Source of the DNA: Acidiflorens sp963841945 | Lineage (GTDB): Bacteria; Acidobacteriota; Terriglobia; Terriglobales; Acidobacteriaceae | Direction of reading: 5' to 3' | NCBI GenBank assembly: GCA_963841945.1 | Contig: CAWJFC010000006.1 | Coordinates: 434,001-498,000 of the forward strand | Length of the DNA stretch: 64,000 bases | Part shown: piece after piece, positions 1-9,086 of the stretch | How the letters are laid out: every line of letters starts with the position of its first letter | How positions within the stretch are numbered: the stretch's first letter is position 1 | Made by a program: the position numbers and the translations under genes | Notes under the pieces: generated by a model | Told to the model about the DNA's origin: nothing | Database searches by the model: none | What the model saw: the letters and a program-made list of their open reading frames with translations, nothing else

Positions 1-2
1 GT

Positions 3-1214
3 ATGTACTGCAATCACTGCGGTGCGGCATTGCCGGATCAGGCCGCATTCTGCTCAGCCTGCGGAACTCGTTTAGGAACCGAGCCCCTTGCGGTTCATGC
101 GGACCTACCGCCAAGTCGCCGCGATGCCTTTCTCGGCAAACGCCCCGTTGTTATCGTGGTCGCTGTATTGTTGATGATGTTCTTGTACTGGCTGGGCACA
201 CACGATGAGACTCACCAAGGCACATCCCCGCAATGGGTGGAAAGTGCGCCTGTCGCCCCACAATCGGTGGAAAGTGCTCCTGTCATCCACGCCGTGGGAC
301 AAAGCTTCACCGTGGGCTATTGGACGTATGTTGTGAATGGCGTAGATAGCCAGCCATGGCTTCCCGATTTCGGCCGGATGAAGCTTTGCGACTCCGGAAA
401 TTGTGTTGTAGTCAACCTAACCGTGCGCAACGACGACACGACGAGTAGCACACGTCCAATCGTGAATCTTGTGGACAGCGCCGGGCGCGAGTTCAGTGAG
501 ACCGACACATGGACTGACACGCAGCTCAGCCAGCTTCAGCAGCTGAATCCCGGGGTCAGCAAGCGCGGCTATATCTACTTCGACGCACCACGTGGCAACT
601 ATCAGCTTAAGGTGTCAGGGGGCTACACCAGCGGAGTAAACGCTCTAGTAGACTTGACCTCGAGCCGCCCTGCCGAGGCACAAGCGTCACCCGTCGAAGC
701 ATACGTGCCCCCGGTCCAATCGACTGCGGAGACACCTCGTTATGCGCAGCCTGTCCAAGAAACACAGCCAAGCCAAGATGCCGTGCCGGCCCAATCGCCT
801 TCACCGCCGACTGCGACAGAGGTTCCCTCAGTATCTTCTGATGCGGTGCCTAGCTATAGCGGAAAGCCTAGTCGAGCGCCTTCTGCGCTCGCGGAAGACG
901 CCCGTTCTGATGTGCTGATGGTGACGGTGACCGAGACGAAAGTCGTCAAGCACATCGACCCCCAAGGTCACGCCATGCTACTCGCCAAAGCGTACCGGAA
1001 AGACGCTCCAGACGACAGGTTCTCACTGATCTGCCACACTGCGAGATCCAGTTGCAGTAGCTTGCGCGAAGGTGAGGACTACAACGCGAGGATCTTACAA
1101 CCGGGTGATCCGTCCTACGATTACGACTACGCTGAACTAAAGGGCGCAGTCATCGTTCGTATAGACAATGCCGTGTTCGCTCTCATGCGCAAGAAAAAAG
1201 TACCCGAGCGTTGA
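3..1214 (+). CDS. Zinc-ribbon, single-pass membrane protein with DUF4352-like domain
   Basis: The protein has 403 residues. It opens with a four-cysteine zinc ribbon (CNHCG near residue 3, CSACG near residue 17), then one hydrophobic segment at about residues 47-65. A beta-rich region at about residues 95-215 resembles the DUF4352 immunoglobulin-like fold seen in zinc-ribbon membrane proteins. A Pro/Ser/Gln-rich linker follows, then a C-terminal domain (about 300-403) that I do not recognise. The order suggests a cytoplasmic ribbon and an extracytoplasmic sensing or binding part. The ATG lies at the very edge of the window, so an upstream start cannot be excluded. Function is unknown. Confidence 0.75.
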   Translation: MYCNHCGAALPDQAAFCSACGTRLGTEPLAVHADLPPSRRDAFLGKRPVVIVVAVLLMMFLYWLGTHDETHQGTSPQWVESAPVAPQSVESAPVIHAVGQSFTVGYWTYVVNGVDSQPWLPDFGRMKLCDSGNCVVVNLTVRNDDTTSSTRPIVNLVDSAGREFSETDTWTDTQLSQLQQLNPGVSKRGYIYFDAPRGNYQLKVSGGYTSGVNALVDLTSSRPAEAQASPVEAYVPPVQSTAETPRYAQPVQETQPSQDAVPAQSPSPPTATEVPSVSSDAVPSYSGKPSRAPSALAEDARSDVLMVTVTETKVVKHIDPQGHAMLLAKAYRKDAPDDRFSLICHTARSSCSSLREGEDYNARILQPGDPSYDYDYAELKGAVIVRIDNAVFALMRKKKVPER

Positions 1215-1307
1215 ACCCCAACTACGAGAGGAAATTTGCTGTCCCGTAAGCTGTCCCGAAAGTGACTTCCAGCGTCACTTGGCGTGCTCTGGGGTCACTG
1301 AGCGCTT

Positions 1308-1823
1308 TTGCTGACACAGCATAGTATCATCGAGCACACGCTCGATGACTTGTCCATGCCAATCACGTTTCTACGCCCCGCATGGTTCCTGGAAAACTGT
1401 CGTTGGGATGTCGCTGGTGCGCGTAGTAATGGCGTGATCTGCAGCTTCCTCCAGCCACTGGACAAGCCGTTTCCGATGGTAGCTACTGCCGACATAGGGC
1501 GGGTCGCCGCCGAACTTCTCCAAGATGTGCACAACGGCGGGCGAGTCGTCGAGTTGGAGGGGCCTCATCGGGTGACGCCTCTGCAGATCGCAAATGCTTT
1601 CGCCGACTTGCTCGGTCGATCCGTGACAGCGGAAGCAGTTCCGCGAAATAGGTGGGCAGAGCTATTCCGGTCGCAGGGCATGAGAAACCCTATGCCCCGG
1701 ATTGAGATGTTGGACGGTTTTAATGAAGGCTGGATCGAGTTTGAGAGCGGGGAGACCGGCTCGCGAAAAGGCATCGTGTCCGTGAAAGCCGTGCTGAAAA
1801 CATTGATTGAGCGCGACAACTAG
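1308..1823 (+). pseudogene. NmrA-like NAD(P)-binding protein, C-terminal fragment
   Basis: The frame gives 171 residues that match the second half of NmrA-like/atypical SDR proteins: the typical stretch around SMPITFLRPAWFLEN near residue 16, then the VATADIGRVAAELL segment. The N-terminal Rossmann part with its glycine-rich nucleotide loop is missing. The only start is a TTG with no clear ribosome-binding site. About 90 bases upstream, after the preceding gene, contain no Rossmann-coding remnant that I can see. I read it as a truncated remnant, probably not functional. A short independent protein is possible but unlikely. Confidence 0.6.
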
Positions 1824-2138
1824 CAGACGCCATTGCGTTTAACTTCGCGACGTAGATGGTCGGTGGTTCAACACATCTGACACCAGATGGTTCAAGTAAT
1901 CCTCCGGTGCCGCCAGCGACCGTGTGCCGACACATCTTCTGCTGAGCAGCGAAACGGTCAAACTCGACGGAGAAGGGGATGCGACTCGTACGTGAAAATG
2001 TCATGGCGGGTAACGGGCACGCGACAGGACGCGTTCGCCAACGCGCACCACCTCCACGATGCCAGACACCTGAAAGTGCAAATCGAAGTACCGTCAACGA
2101 TAACATGAGAACTTCGGCGCCTGAGTTCGCCACAAGAA
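1824..2138. other. Gene-free stretch, probably degraded sequence
   Basis: Several overlapping frames are open here on both strands, but none has family-like motifs or a good ribosome-binding site. It lies between two gene remnants and is probably decayed coding DNA of unknown origin. I see no RNA gene or clear repeat in it. Confidence 0.4.
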
Positions 2139-3741
2139 CTACCTCGGCACCAAAGGCGAAGGCATGCCCAACGGTAGATCCACTGTCATCGGCACGTGAT
2201 CTGCGATTCGTTCCTCGACCGATTCGTTCGTCTGCACACGTGGTCCGAGGGAAATAGGGCGCAAACAACTCCATTGCTGCTTGCCCCTTCCGGTCCAGTC
2301 TGAAAGGTTTAACAAAAATCCAGTTTCCAGCTTGTAGAGGCCGACCACTCCGCCGTAGTTGCGAGCAAAGGAGTACGTCGGGATAAAGCCCTTTCCGCCC
2401 CGTTCGTTGCTGTCCGACAGAGTGCGGCCTCGCCGGCCCTGCGTTCGGTCCGGATCGCCGCGAAAGTCGAAGACTCCGCCATCGTCGAAGCGGAACTTTT
2501 TCACTCTCCTGAAGAGTGGTTGCTCCGGTTGTCCCAGACAATCGGAAGATGAAAAACCATTGGGTCGTGATACCCGTGAAAGTAGCGAACCGGGAACAGG
2601 GCGTGCTGGTAAATCCCCAATGGGTGGAAGTAGGAAACGGTTTGGCTGATCCAGAATTGGTAGTCCGTAACCCGGCTTATGATCTCATTGCGGATCGAAG
2701 TCGGCGTGTTATTCCCGCTGGTAGTGTTGAGATCGACCGCCATCACCACCGGATTCCTGTCCTCCTTCAAGTCGTCCAGGAGAGCTTCCATCTGGCGGCG
2801 TCGGCATGCCGGCTTGCACCGGTTCTCCAGGTGAGTGGCCGCGATAATTGCCGCCCCGGTCCGTGAGTCAGGGATCGCCACGCTCACAATCAATGCCATG
2901 CGCCCGCCGCGGCGCACTTCCCGCCCGATTCGTTCCTTGAATAGACGGCCAGCGGACCAGCGTTTGCCTTTTTCGATGTGCGCAATTTCTTTGACTTCTT
3001 GTCCGTACCAGTCGTAACACGCTGGCAGTCTGAGAATGCGGGCACTTTGAATCGGATAGCGGCTCAGAATCGCGGTTCCGTGAAGACCGCGATAGAGGTG
3101 CTGGTTCACCTGTAACTCCTGTTGCAGCCGTTCGTCCTGTTGGGCATCCGTCAGGTGCAGCTTCTCGGCCCCCAACTCGAAGACAGGGTCGACCTCGACA
3201 AACTCAACGCCATACGCGTAGTTCATGTGCAGAGCTTTCGCGAGTTCGCCCGCTACGTCGCGATACCCAGTTCGCTTCATTCCCACATCGACTTCGTTGA
3301 GAACCAGAATGTCAGCGTTCCGCAAGACCTCCAGCTGTGATTCAACCGCCTCCTCTGCGAGGCACTCATCTTTCTGCTGTTCTGGGCAAGGACTTCGAAT
3401 TCGGCCGTGTTTGTCAGCGCCGTTTGAATTAACTCAAAATTCAAACCACGTTCAATGTTCCACAATCCGACGCGCAGCACCGGACCCAAGCCATCCACTG
3501 TCGGTCGATGCGGCACGCCTGCATCGACGGCATTGTTGCGAACCATCGGTGAGGCCAGAACTTATTCCAGCCGCATGCGCAGATCGCCATCCGGATTGGG
3601 CGTTGACGAAAGCGTCACCAAGTCATCGAATGAGAGCCGGTTGTCGATCGGCTCGGTTTCCCCAGAGCCCGCAGGCCCCTGCGACTTCGCCATCGGTGAA
3701 ATCAGCAAAAGCAGCAATAAGAAAGCGATGATGCCCTTCAC
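2139..3741 (-). pseudogene. Exported endonuclease/exonuclease/phosphatase family protein, multiply frameshifted
   Basis: Pieces of one EEP-superfamily protein lie in order across different minus-strand frames. A GTG at 3741 opens a leader-like hydrophobic stretch that shifts frame at about 3705. An in-frame TAA sits near 3570. The segment with LRVGLWNIERG lies below 3546. After a shift near 3375 comes ILVLNEVDVGMKR and the core (THLENRC, VVMAVDLNT) down to about 2505. Later segments (KKFRFDDGGVFDFRG, FARNYGGVVGLYKL, FAPYFPRT, RIADHVPMTVDLPL) need at least two more frame changes. Family-typical order is kept throughout, so this was one gene of about 500 residues. Several shifts plus a stop argue for true decay rather than a single sequencing error. 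Its 5' end overlaps the antiporter tail. Confidence 0.75.
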
Positions 3742-4975
3742 GCCTGCACCGCCTGCTCACGAATGTTGTTTCCGGACCAGAGGTGCGCCCACGGCTGTTT
3801 TCTGGCCTTTTCCGGCTGACCCAGCCGAACACGACTCGTACGAGAAAGACGTTCAGCAAAATGGAAATCAGTGAGGCCGCAATGACGGTACTGAACACAC
3901 CTTCATCCACCAGCCCCGATGACCGCGCCACCTGTACCACGACGAATGACAGTTCGCCAATCTGCGTCAGCCCCGCAGCGACCGCGATGGCTTCCTGTGC
4001 CGGGTAACGGAAAAGCCGCACGACGACGGTCCAGACGAGGAATTTCCCGACGATAATAAGCAGCAGCATCAAGCCGAGGAGCGGCAGGTGGTGTAAGAGC
4101 ACAGTGGGATCAATCAGCGTTCCCAGCGAGACAAAGAACAGCGCCACGAATGCATCTCGAAGAGGCACAACCTGCGCGTGCGCGTCGTGAAGATCCGGCA
4201 GGCTGCTGATGGATACACCTGCAAGGAACGCTCCCAGTGCAACCGAGAACCCGACGCTTTGAGCCAGTACCGCCGTTCCGAGGCAAATTGCGATGGCAAC
4301 CAGCAATTGAAGCTCAGAGTTACAAGTTCTCTTCACCAGTCGCAGCAGTGGCGGGATTACTTTGATCGTCAGGAAAATCAGCGGCGCAAGAAGAAGTACG
4401 GCCTTACCTAGAACCCAGGCCGCCATCAGCACACCACCGCCTTTCGAGCTGCCCAATACTGGGATGACGACGGTCATGCAAATAACGGCGAGATCCTCGA
4501 CGAGCGTGATGCCAATCATCACGCGTCCGTAGGTACTGGTGAGCCTTCCGGAGTCGCTCAACAGGCGCGCTAGTACCATGGTGCTGGCCACAGAAACAGC
4601 AGCGCCAATCACCAAACTCTCGGTTGTGCTCCAACCGGTGATCTTTCCCGCGACCAGCGTCAGGCCCAGCATCAGGAGAATTCCAATCGGACCGCCGGCC
4701 AGTGCCACCCACTTCACGCGCATCAACTCGGGAATGGAGAACTCGACTCCAACCGAGAACATCAGCAGCACCACACCGACTTCGGCGAGCACCTCGAAGG
4801 TGTGCAAGTCCGAGAGATGGGGACCGGGCGTGAACGGGCTGATCGCGATGCCGCCAAGCACGAAGCCCAGGATCAAAGGCAGACGAAGCCGCCATGCCAC
4901 AAGGCCTCCAAACACAGCGGCCAGAAATATGTATGTCAGATCGCGGAAGAGAATGGGATTGGGTTCCATTGCCAT
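3623..4975 (-). CDS. CPA2-family monovalent cation:proton antiporter (Kef-type)
   Basis: The 450-residue protein is almost wholly hydrophobic, with about 12 membrane segments. It shows the CPA2 pattern: the LPLILGFVLGGIAISPF stretch near residue 31, VLLMFSVGVEFS near 68, a glycine-rich AAVSVASTMVLARLL segment near 125 and LTQIGELSFVV near 336. It would exchange K+ or Na+ for protons across the inner membrane. There is no C-terminal TrkA-N (RCK) domain, unlike KefB/KefC. The last 60 or so residues are hydrophilic and overlap the 5' end of the decayed endonuclease gene, so the tail may be an altered read-through. The transport core looks intact. Confidence 0.85.
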   Translation of the reverse strand: MAMEPNPILFRDLTYIFLAAVFGGLVAWRLRLPLILGFVLGGIAISPFTPGPHLSDLHTFEVLAEVGVVLLMFSVGVEFSIPELMRVKWVALAGGPIGILLMLGLTLVAGKITGWSTTESLVIGAAVSVASTMVLARLLSDSGRLTSTYGRVMIGITLVEDLAVICMTVVIPVLGSSKGGGVLMAAWVLGKAVLLLAPLIFLTIKVIPPLLRLVKRTCNSELQLLVAIAICLGTAVLAQSVGFSVALGAFLAGVSISSLPDLHDAHAQVVPLRDAFVALFFVSLGTLIDPTVLLHHLPLLGLMLLLIIVGKFLVWTVVVRLFRYPAQEAIAVAAGLTQIGELSFVVVQVARSSGLVDEGVFSTVIAASLISILLNVFLVRVVFGWVSRKRPENSRGRTSGPETTFVSRRCRREGHHRFLIAAFADFTDGEVAGACGLWGNRADRQPALIR

Positions 4976-5091
4976 GCCTCACGGTTCAGTCGCTAGCCCT
5001 GTGATCATCGTTAGAACAAAAGGCTTTCTTATGTTGACGGAGGCCGCCAGCCGATAGATAAAGATGACGGCGCAACCGCCATAGGTGACAT

Positions 5092-5839
5092 TTATCGCAC
5101 ATCGCGTGAAAGAGCTACCGCATCCGCTCCGGCGGGGAAACGGAGCTTTCCGGAAGTGTCGCTCACGGCCAGCCACACGGCCTCGGCTACATCGCTTTCC
5201 TTCGTAGTCAAAGCCGGTCGCGCAAACTCCGCGAAAATTGGAGCGGCGAAGTCGGCATAGGCCCCTCGGAATGAGGTCTTCGACGCGAACCTCGGTATTC
5301 TGCGTGAACCTCGTCGTCGGAGCGTATCCGGGTTCGACCAGCTTCGCATGGATATTGAAATGCCCAAGCTCCTGAGCCAGCGAACCGGTGAATCCCAAGA
5401 TGGCCTGCTTGCTCGCGGTATAGGCTGCCGCCAACGGGAAGGGTGCCAAGGTTGTGCTGGACGTGACATTGACAATCACGCCGGATCGCCGCTCGCGCAT
5501 CTGCGGGATCACGGCCTGGGTCATCGCCATTACGCCGAAGGTGTTGGTCTCGAAGACCTTGCGAATGTGCGATAAAGGCGTCACTTCGAAAGCGCCGACG
5601 ACGCCGATGCCGGCATTGTTGACGAGGACATCAATCGCACCGGCTGCCTTGATGGCCGTCGCGATGCTCTTCTCATCCGTCACGTCCAACGGGAGGATAC
5701 GCAGCGACTGCGAGCGCGGCAGAGCGTCTTCGCGGGGGATCCGCATGGTTGCGATGACGTTCCAGCCTCTCGAGAGGAAATAGCGAGCCGATTCAAGGCC
5801 GTAGCCTGAGGAGCAGCCGGTAATCAGTATGGTTTTCAT
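5092..5839 (-). CDS. Short-chain dehydrogenase/reductase, frameshifted
   Basis: Classical SDR features are clear: the nucleotide loop TGCSSGYG at residue 8, LVNNAGIGVVGAF near 71, and the catalytic set around VTSSTTLAPFPLAAAYTASK near 124-144. The reading frame is lost near position 5263, in a run of four Gs on the coding strand. The proper C-terminus (AYADFAAPIFAEFARPAL, then DVAEAVWLAVSD) continues in another frame to the stop at 5092. Without a shift the ORF runs on as nonsense to 4979. Corrected length is about 248 residues, usual for SDRs. Substrate is unknown. A small change in a G run could be an assembly error or a real mutation. Confidence 0.75.
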
Positions 5840-5936
5840 AGTACTTCTCCTTTGATGTTGTCTATTCCTTTGATCATCCTTATTAAAGAAGGCCCGCCCC
5901 GCTCAGTCGCCGCCGGACGAGCCATTCAGCAAGACA

Positions 5937-6722
5937 TCAGATTGTGCCGGTCCGTCGAACAGCCCACAGTCCAAGCGACATTGCAATCGCCAGTGTGCCC
6001 AGCAATCCAACCAGCGGCAACACGCTTCCAGTTTCCGGCAGCATCTCCGCGGGTTGTTCGGCGCTTGCCAGAGTCACCTGCGGTTGCAGCGGCGTCATGA
6101 AGAGCAGGACGCCGTAGTCGTGCGGCATGGTCAGCGGCGGCGCCTGGCCGACAGCGACCTTGGTCTGCTCCACGATCGTGTGTGTGTCATCGGTCATGAT
6201 CGTCGCCTTGATATTCATCCCCTTCCGCAAATCAAACACTGTCATCTCCTGCCCATTGATGCTGAACTTGGCATCGTTGGGAACGTCGAAGATATGGTTC
6301 TTGTGGTCAGGCAGCGTCAGAATGATGGAACGGGGAGCATTCACGTGCCACACCTTGCCCTCAAGCGTGCGCACTGAGCTGATATACCGCGGCGTGGTGG
6401 TAGTCGTGATGGTCTGCGTCAGCCTCGTTCCGGGTACGAGCTCGTGGACGGTTAGTTCATGTCCGTCGATCATGAACTTGTCGCTGTCAGGTACGACCAG
6501 GTGTTCGATGCGCCCATTCTCCAGCTTGAGCACGAGATCGTTGCCCTCGACGTAAACGACTTCCGCATTTTTCACCTGCATGTCGAACGCGGGTTGTCCA
6601 TGGGTTGTGGTTGTGACGGTCGAGTCCTGAGCCCACGCTGTCCCCAGGGCCAGTATTGTCGCCAGCACCGCGCCGGCGGCTCCTTTAGTTAGCAAACGCG
6701 AATTGTTGTTGAAGATGTTCAT
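5937..6722 (-). CDS. LPETG-anchored secreted protein, predicted sortase substrate
   Basis: The start at 6722 is chosen because an AAGGAGA site precedes it by a normal distance; the longer open frame upstream is sortase tail. The 261-residue product has an N-terminal signal peptide (hydrophobic residues about 11-32, ending near AWAQ). Two similar modules follow, each about 60-70 residues, with parallel segments FMIDGHELTVHEL and FSINGQEMTVFDL. The C-terminus is a complete cell-wall sorting signal: LPETG about 34 residues from the end, a hydrophobic stretch, then RR. The sortase gene lies directly upstream, which fits an enzyme-substrate pair. Its biological role is not evident. Confidence 0.85.
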   Translation of the reverse strand: MNIFNNNSRLLTKGAAGAVLATILALGTAWAQDSTVTTTTHGQPAFDMQVKNAEVVYVEGNDLVLKLENGRIEHLVVPDSDKFMIDGHELTVHELVPGTRLTQTITTTTTPRYISSVRTLEGKVWHVNAPRSIILTLPDHKNHIFDVPNDAKFSINGQEMTVFDLRKGMNIKATIMTDDTHTIVEQTKVAVGQAPPLTMPHDYGVLLFMTPLQPQVTLASAEQPAEMLPETGSVLPLVGLLGTLAIAMSLGLWAVRRTGTI

Positions 6723-7498
6723 TGGTGTTCTCCTTGTTGAATTCATTGCTGCTGATGGCGTGCCGAGGTTCTCGGCGTCGCCCTTTATCTCCGGTGAAAG
6801 AGAGGCCGTGACGATGTAGCGTTGCGGGGCGCTGCCCACGAAGTAGAACGGGTAGCAAGTGACCAGCGTCAAAGAAGGCACCGCTGTCGGTCGCAGAACT
6901 TTGACTGACGCGGGAGCACAACCCGGATATTTTCCACGATGTACCTGCTAGTTCCATTCAGGGTTTCTAGTTCGATAGTGTCGCCAACGCCTACATTTTT
7001 GAGTCCGCGAAAGAAGCTGTCTCGATGGCCGGCGATGCCGAGATTGCCCGGTTCGCCAACTTTTGCCGTGCCCGCAATCCGCCCGACAGCATGGTTGAGC
7101 GTGACCTCATCTGTGCCGTCGAAGAGCGGTGCCTCAAGATGAATTTTGGGGATCCGGAGAACCGCCAGCGGAATTCCTTCGCTCCCCCCGTTCTGCTGGT
7201 ACGACAAGATGCGCCGCTCGCCCCAAAGTGTGAAATCGACCTCGGGCAAATTGATCTGCCGGTCCAGATCTTCATCGGTTATCGATGGCCTCTCTGCATC
7301 AACGCCGGTACTGGTGGCATCCGCAACAGGCGCATGAATCGCCGCAAACTTCTTGAGCGCCGCGCGAGAAGCCAGTCGGCTTTCAATGCGAGCTGCCCCA
7401 TAAATCCCGGCCAGCACCACGCCAAGCATAAGTAAACTGCGCTCGATCCAGATCAGTACGTTCCGGCCTCGCTTCGGCTTGTCTGCTGTAAAAGTCAT
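6723..7498 (-). CDS. Sortase family transpeptidase, frameshifted before the catalytic cysteine
   Basis: The first 195 or so residues are a clear sortase. There is an N-terminal membrane anchor (about residues 16-38), the IPKIHLEAPLFDGTDE stretch and the catalytic histidine motif LGIAGHRDSFF. Near position 6912 the frame breaks and ends at 6869 in junk. The continuation with the catalytic cysteine (LTLVTCYPFYFVG) and the family-typical basic segment APQRYIV lies in another frame. That frame has no stop before the downstream LPETG gene, so a second change may exist. If real, the product lacks its active cysteine. The architecture fits class D/E-like sortases of diderms. Partner: the LPETG protein just downstream. 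Confidence 0.8.
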
Positions 7499-7900
7499 CT
7501 CAAGTCTCCGAGTTCACGAAGGGACTCTGTTCTGCCTAAGTCGGCGATCGGAACGTATTTAGAAATTGCAAGCGTCGAACCAATCTTGCGTGCTGAATCC
7601 GCGTGACTTACGCGCGCAAAACGCGCTGTTTCTGTTCAGAAATGCCGAACCTTCAGAAGCTCGTTAAAGGAATAAGCGAGAGTTGTCTTTGCCTGTGCAT
7701 CCAGAAGATGAGATCGGTTGTGGTCTGGCTACAGGAAGCCGTGAGGCAAGAAGAACGGGTCTTTCTGAGCGTGGATTTCACGCGATCAAGAAGACCCTTC
7801 AGACTCTGTGTGAGAACCTATTTTGAGCGGAGCGATGAGGCGAGCCGGTCAGATTTTAGGTCTTGCGGGAACGCCCCATCTCTGACGCTTTTCCGCGAGG
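7499..7900. other. Intergenic region with imperfect hairpin, no gene
   Basis: About 400 bases between two minus-strand genes. The one open frame on the plus strand has no recognisable composition. An imperfect nested inverted repeat occurs around 7757-7795 (GGGTCTT pairs with AAGACCC, with CGTG/CACG inside). It lacks a T run, so it is not a convincing terminator. The promoter of the sortase gene should lie here, but I cannot place it. Confidence 0.4.
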
Positions 7901-8854
7901 TCACCTGGCATTCACCCAAACGCTGTCCGCTGAGTTGAGTTCGACACCGGCGATCTCGGTCGTCAGCTTGACGTGTTGGAGACCGGATTTTCCGCTCGGC
8001 ACCGCGTTGAACTCGAGGAGATAACGATAGTCGAGACTCCTCTGCAGGCTCTCGAGGTACGGCCGGAAGCTCACCGCGTTTTGCGTCCCCAGGAAGTAGG
8101 ACTCCCCGCCAGTCTCGCGGGACAGCTTAGCCATGCTGTTCTGGGCATTCGTTATCTCCCACGAATTGCTGGCGAGATGGCCAACCCCACGGGTGAAGAT
8201 CGTGTGAATGATCGTTCCCGTGCGCTGAGTGACCGAGCTGGCGGAGTCGACGTCGGGACTGCTCGAAGCAAGTCCACGATGCCGCGGGCCACCCCGCAAC
8301 CGCTCGATTCCATCCGTGATCATGACGATCTCGCGCGAGTTCGAGCGTTCGGGCCAGCGCTTCATCAGGTCGATCGCCGACAGGTAAGGGCTGCCGTAGA
8401 CGCCACTCGAACCGCGAGGAAGCCGCAACGCCTTGGCCGCGCGCTCGTGGTCGCTCGTGAGGTCCTGTGTGATCTGAACGGTTCCGTGGCGCATATATCC
8501 AACTCCGACCGTGGTATTTGCGGGCAACGAGCGGATGAAGCTCCGCAGGTCATCGAACTGCAAGGCCAGGCTCGAATGAGCCGCGTCATCGATTAGGAAG
8601 AACAGGTCCACACCCGACTGGACATCCCCGAGGGGCGTCCATCCAGTCACCTGCAGACGCTCTTTGCCCTGTCGAACGATGATGTCGTCGCGACGCACTT
8701 CGGGCGTGCGCTTGTCCTTGCCTTGCACACGAAGCGTGACCATCATTTGTACTGGGGTTGTTGCGGTTGAGTTCCGGTCCTGAGCATACGAGGGAATCAG
8801 ATTCAGGACTAAGAACACGACGATTGGAATGTTTTGCATGAGATACTTGCGCAT
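7901..8854 (-). CDS. Secreted VWFA-related domain protein
   Basis: The start at 8854 is picked over the longer frame because GGAGGA lies just upstream. The 317-residue product has a signal peptide (cleavage near SYAQ) and a short beta-rich segment with the RRDDIIVRQGKERLQV stretch. A von Willebrand A domain follows, with strand GVDLFFLIDDAAHSS, then EIVMITDGIERLRGG. This matches the VWFA-related family abundant in Acidobacteriota. The metal-site motif is altered: DDAAHSS in place of DxSxS, so metal binding is uncertain. The genes on either side are unrelated. Probably an extracytoplasmic interaction module, role unknown. Confidence 0.82.
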   Translation of the reverse strand: MRKYLMQNIPIVVFLVLNLIPSYAQDRNSTATTPVQMMVTLRVQGKDKRTPEVRRDDIIVRQGKERLQVTGWTPLGDVQSGVDLFFLIDDAAHSSLALQFDDLRSFIRSLPANTTVGVGYMRHGTVQITQDLTSDHERAAKALRLPRGSSGVYGSPYLSAIDLMKRWPERSNSREIVMITDGIERLRGGPRHRGLASSSPDVDSASSVTQRTGTIIHTIFTRGVGHLASNSWEITNAQNSMAKLSRETGGESYFLGTQNAVSFRPYLESLQRSLDYRYLLEFNAVPSGKSGLQHVKLTTEIAGVELNSADSVWVNAR

Positions 8855-9086
8855 CACGTCCTCCTGCCGACGGCTTTCCGCCGGACTCCCGATGAAATGC
8901 AATCGCACTTCCAACCCGATGCGCTGAAATCGGAGGAGTTAAAGTGATCGAACGAGCCGATCGCTTTAGAAATGCCGATCGATCAGAATCGCGTGAAGCG
9001 CCTAAACAGGAAAGAAGTCGACATGAAGTCGAGGAGAGCGGAGGCCGTGAATTCATACTCTGGCGAGCGGAACGAATAGCGGAGCA

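Noticed and set aside
1720..2541. 273-residue minus-strand frame taken as one gene
   Set aside because: Its parts match only a piece of the decayed EEP protein; the rest is nonsense, so it is described as part of the pseudogene.
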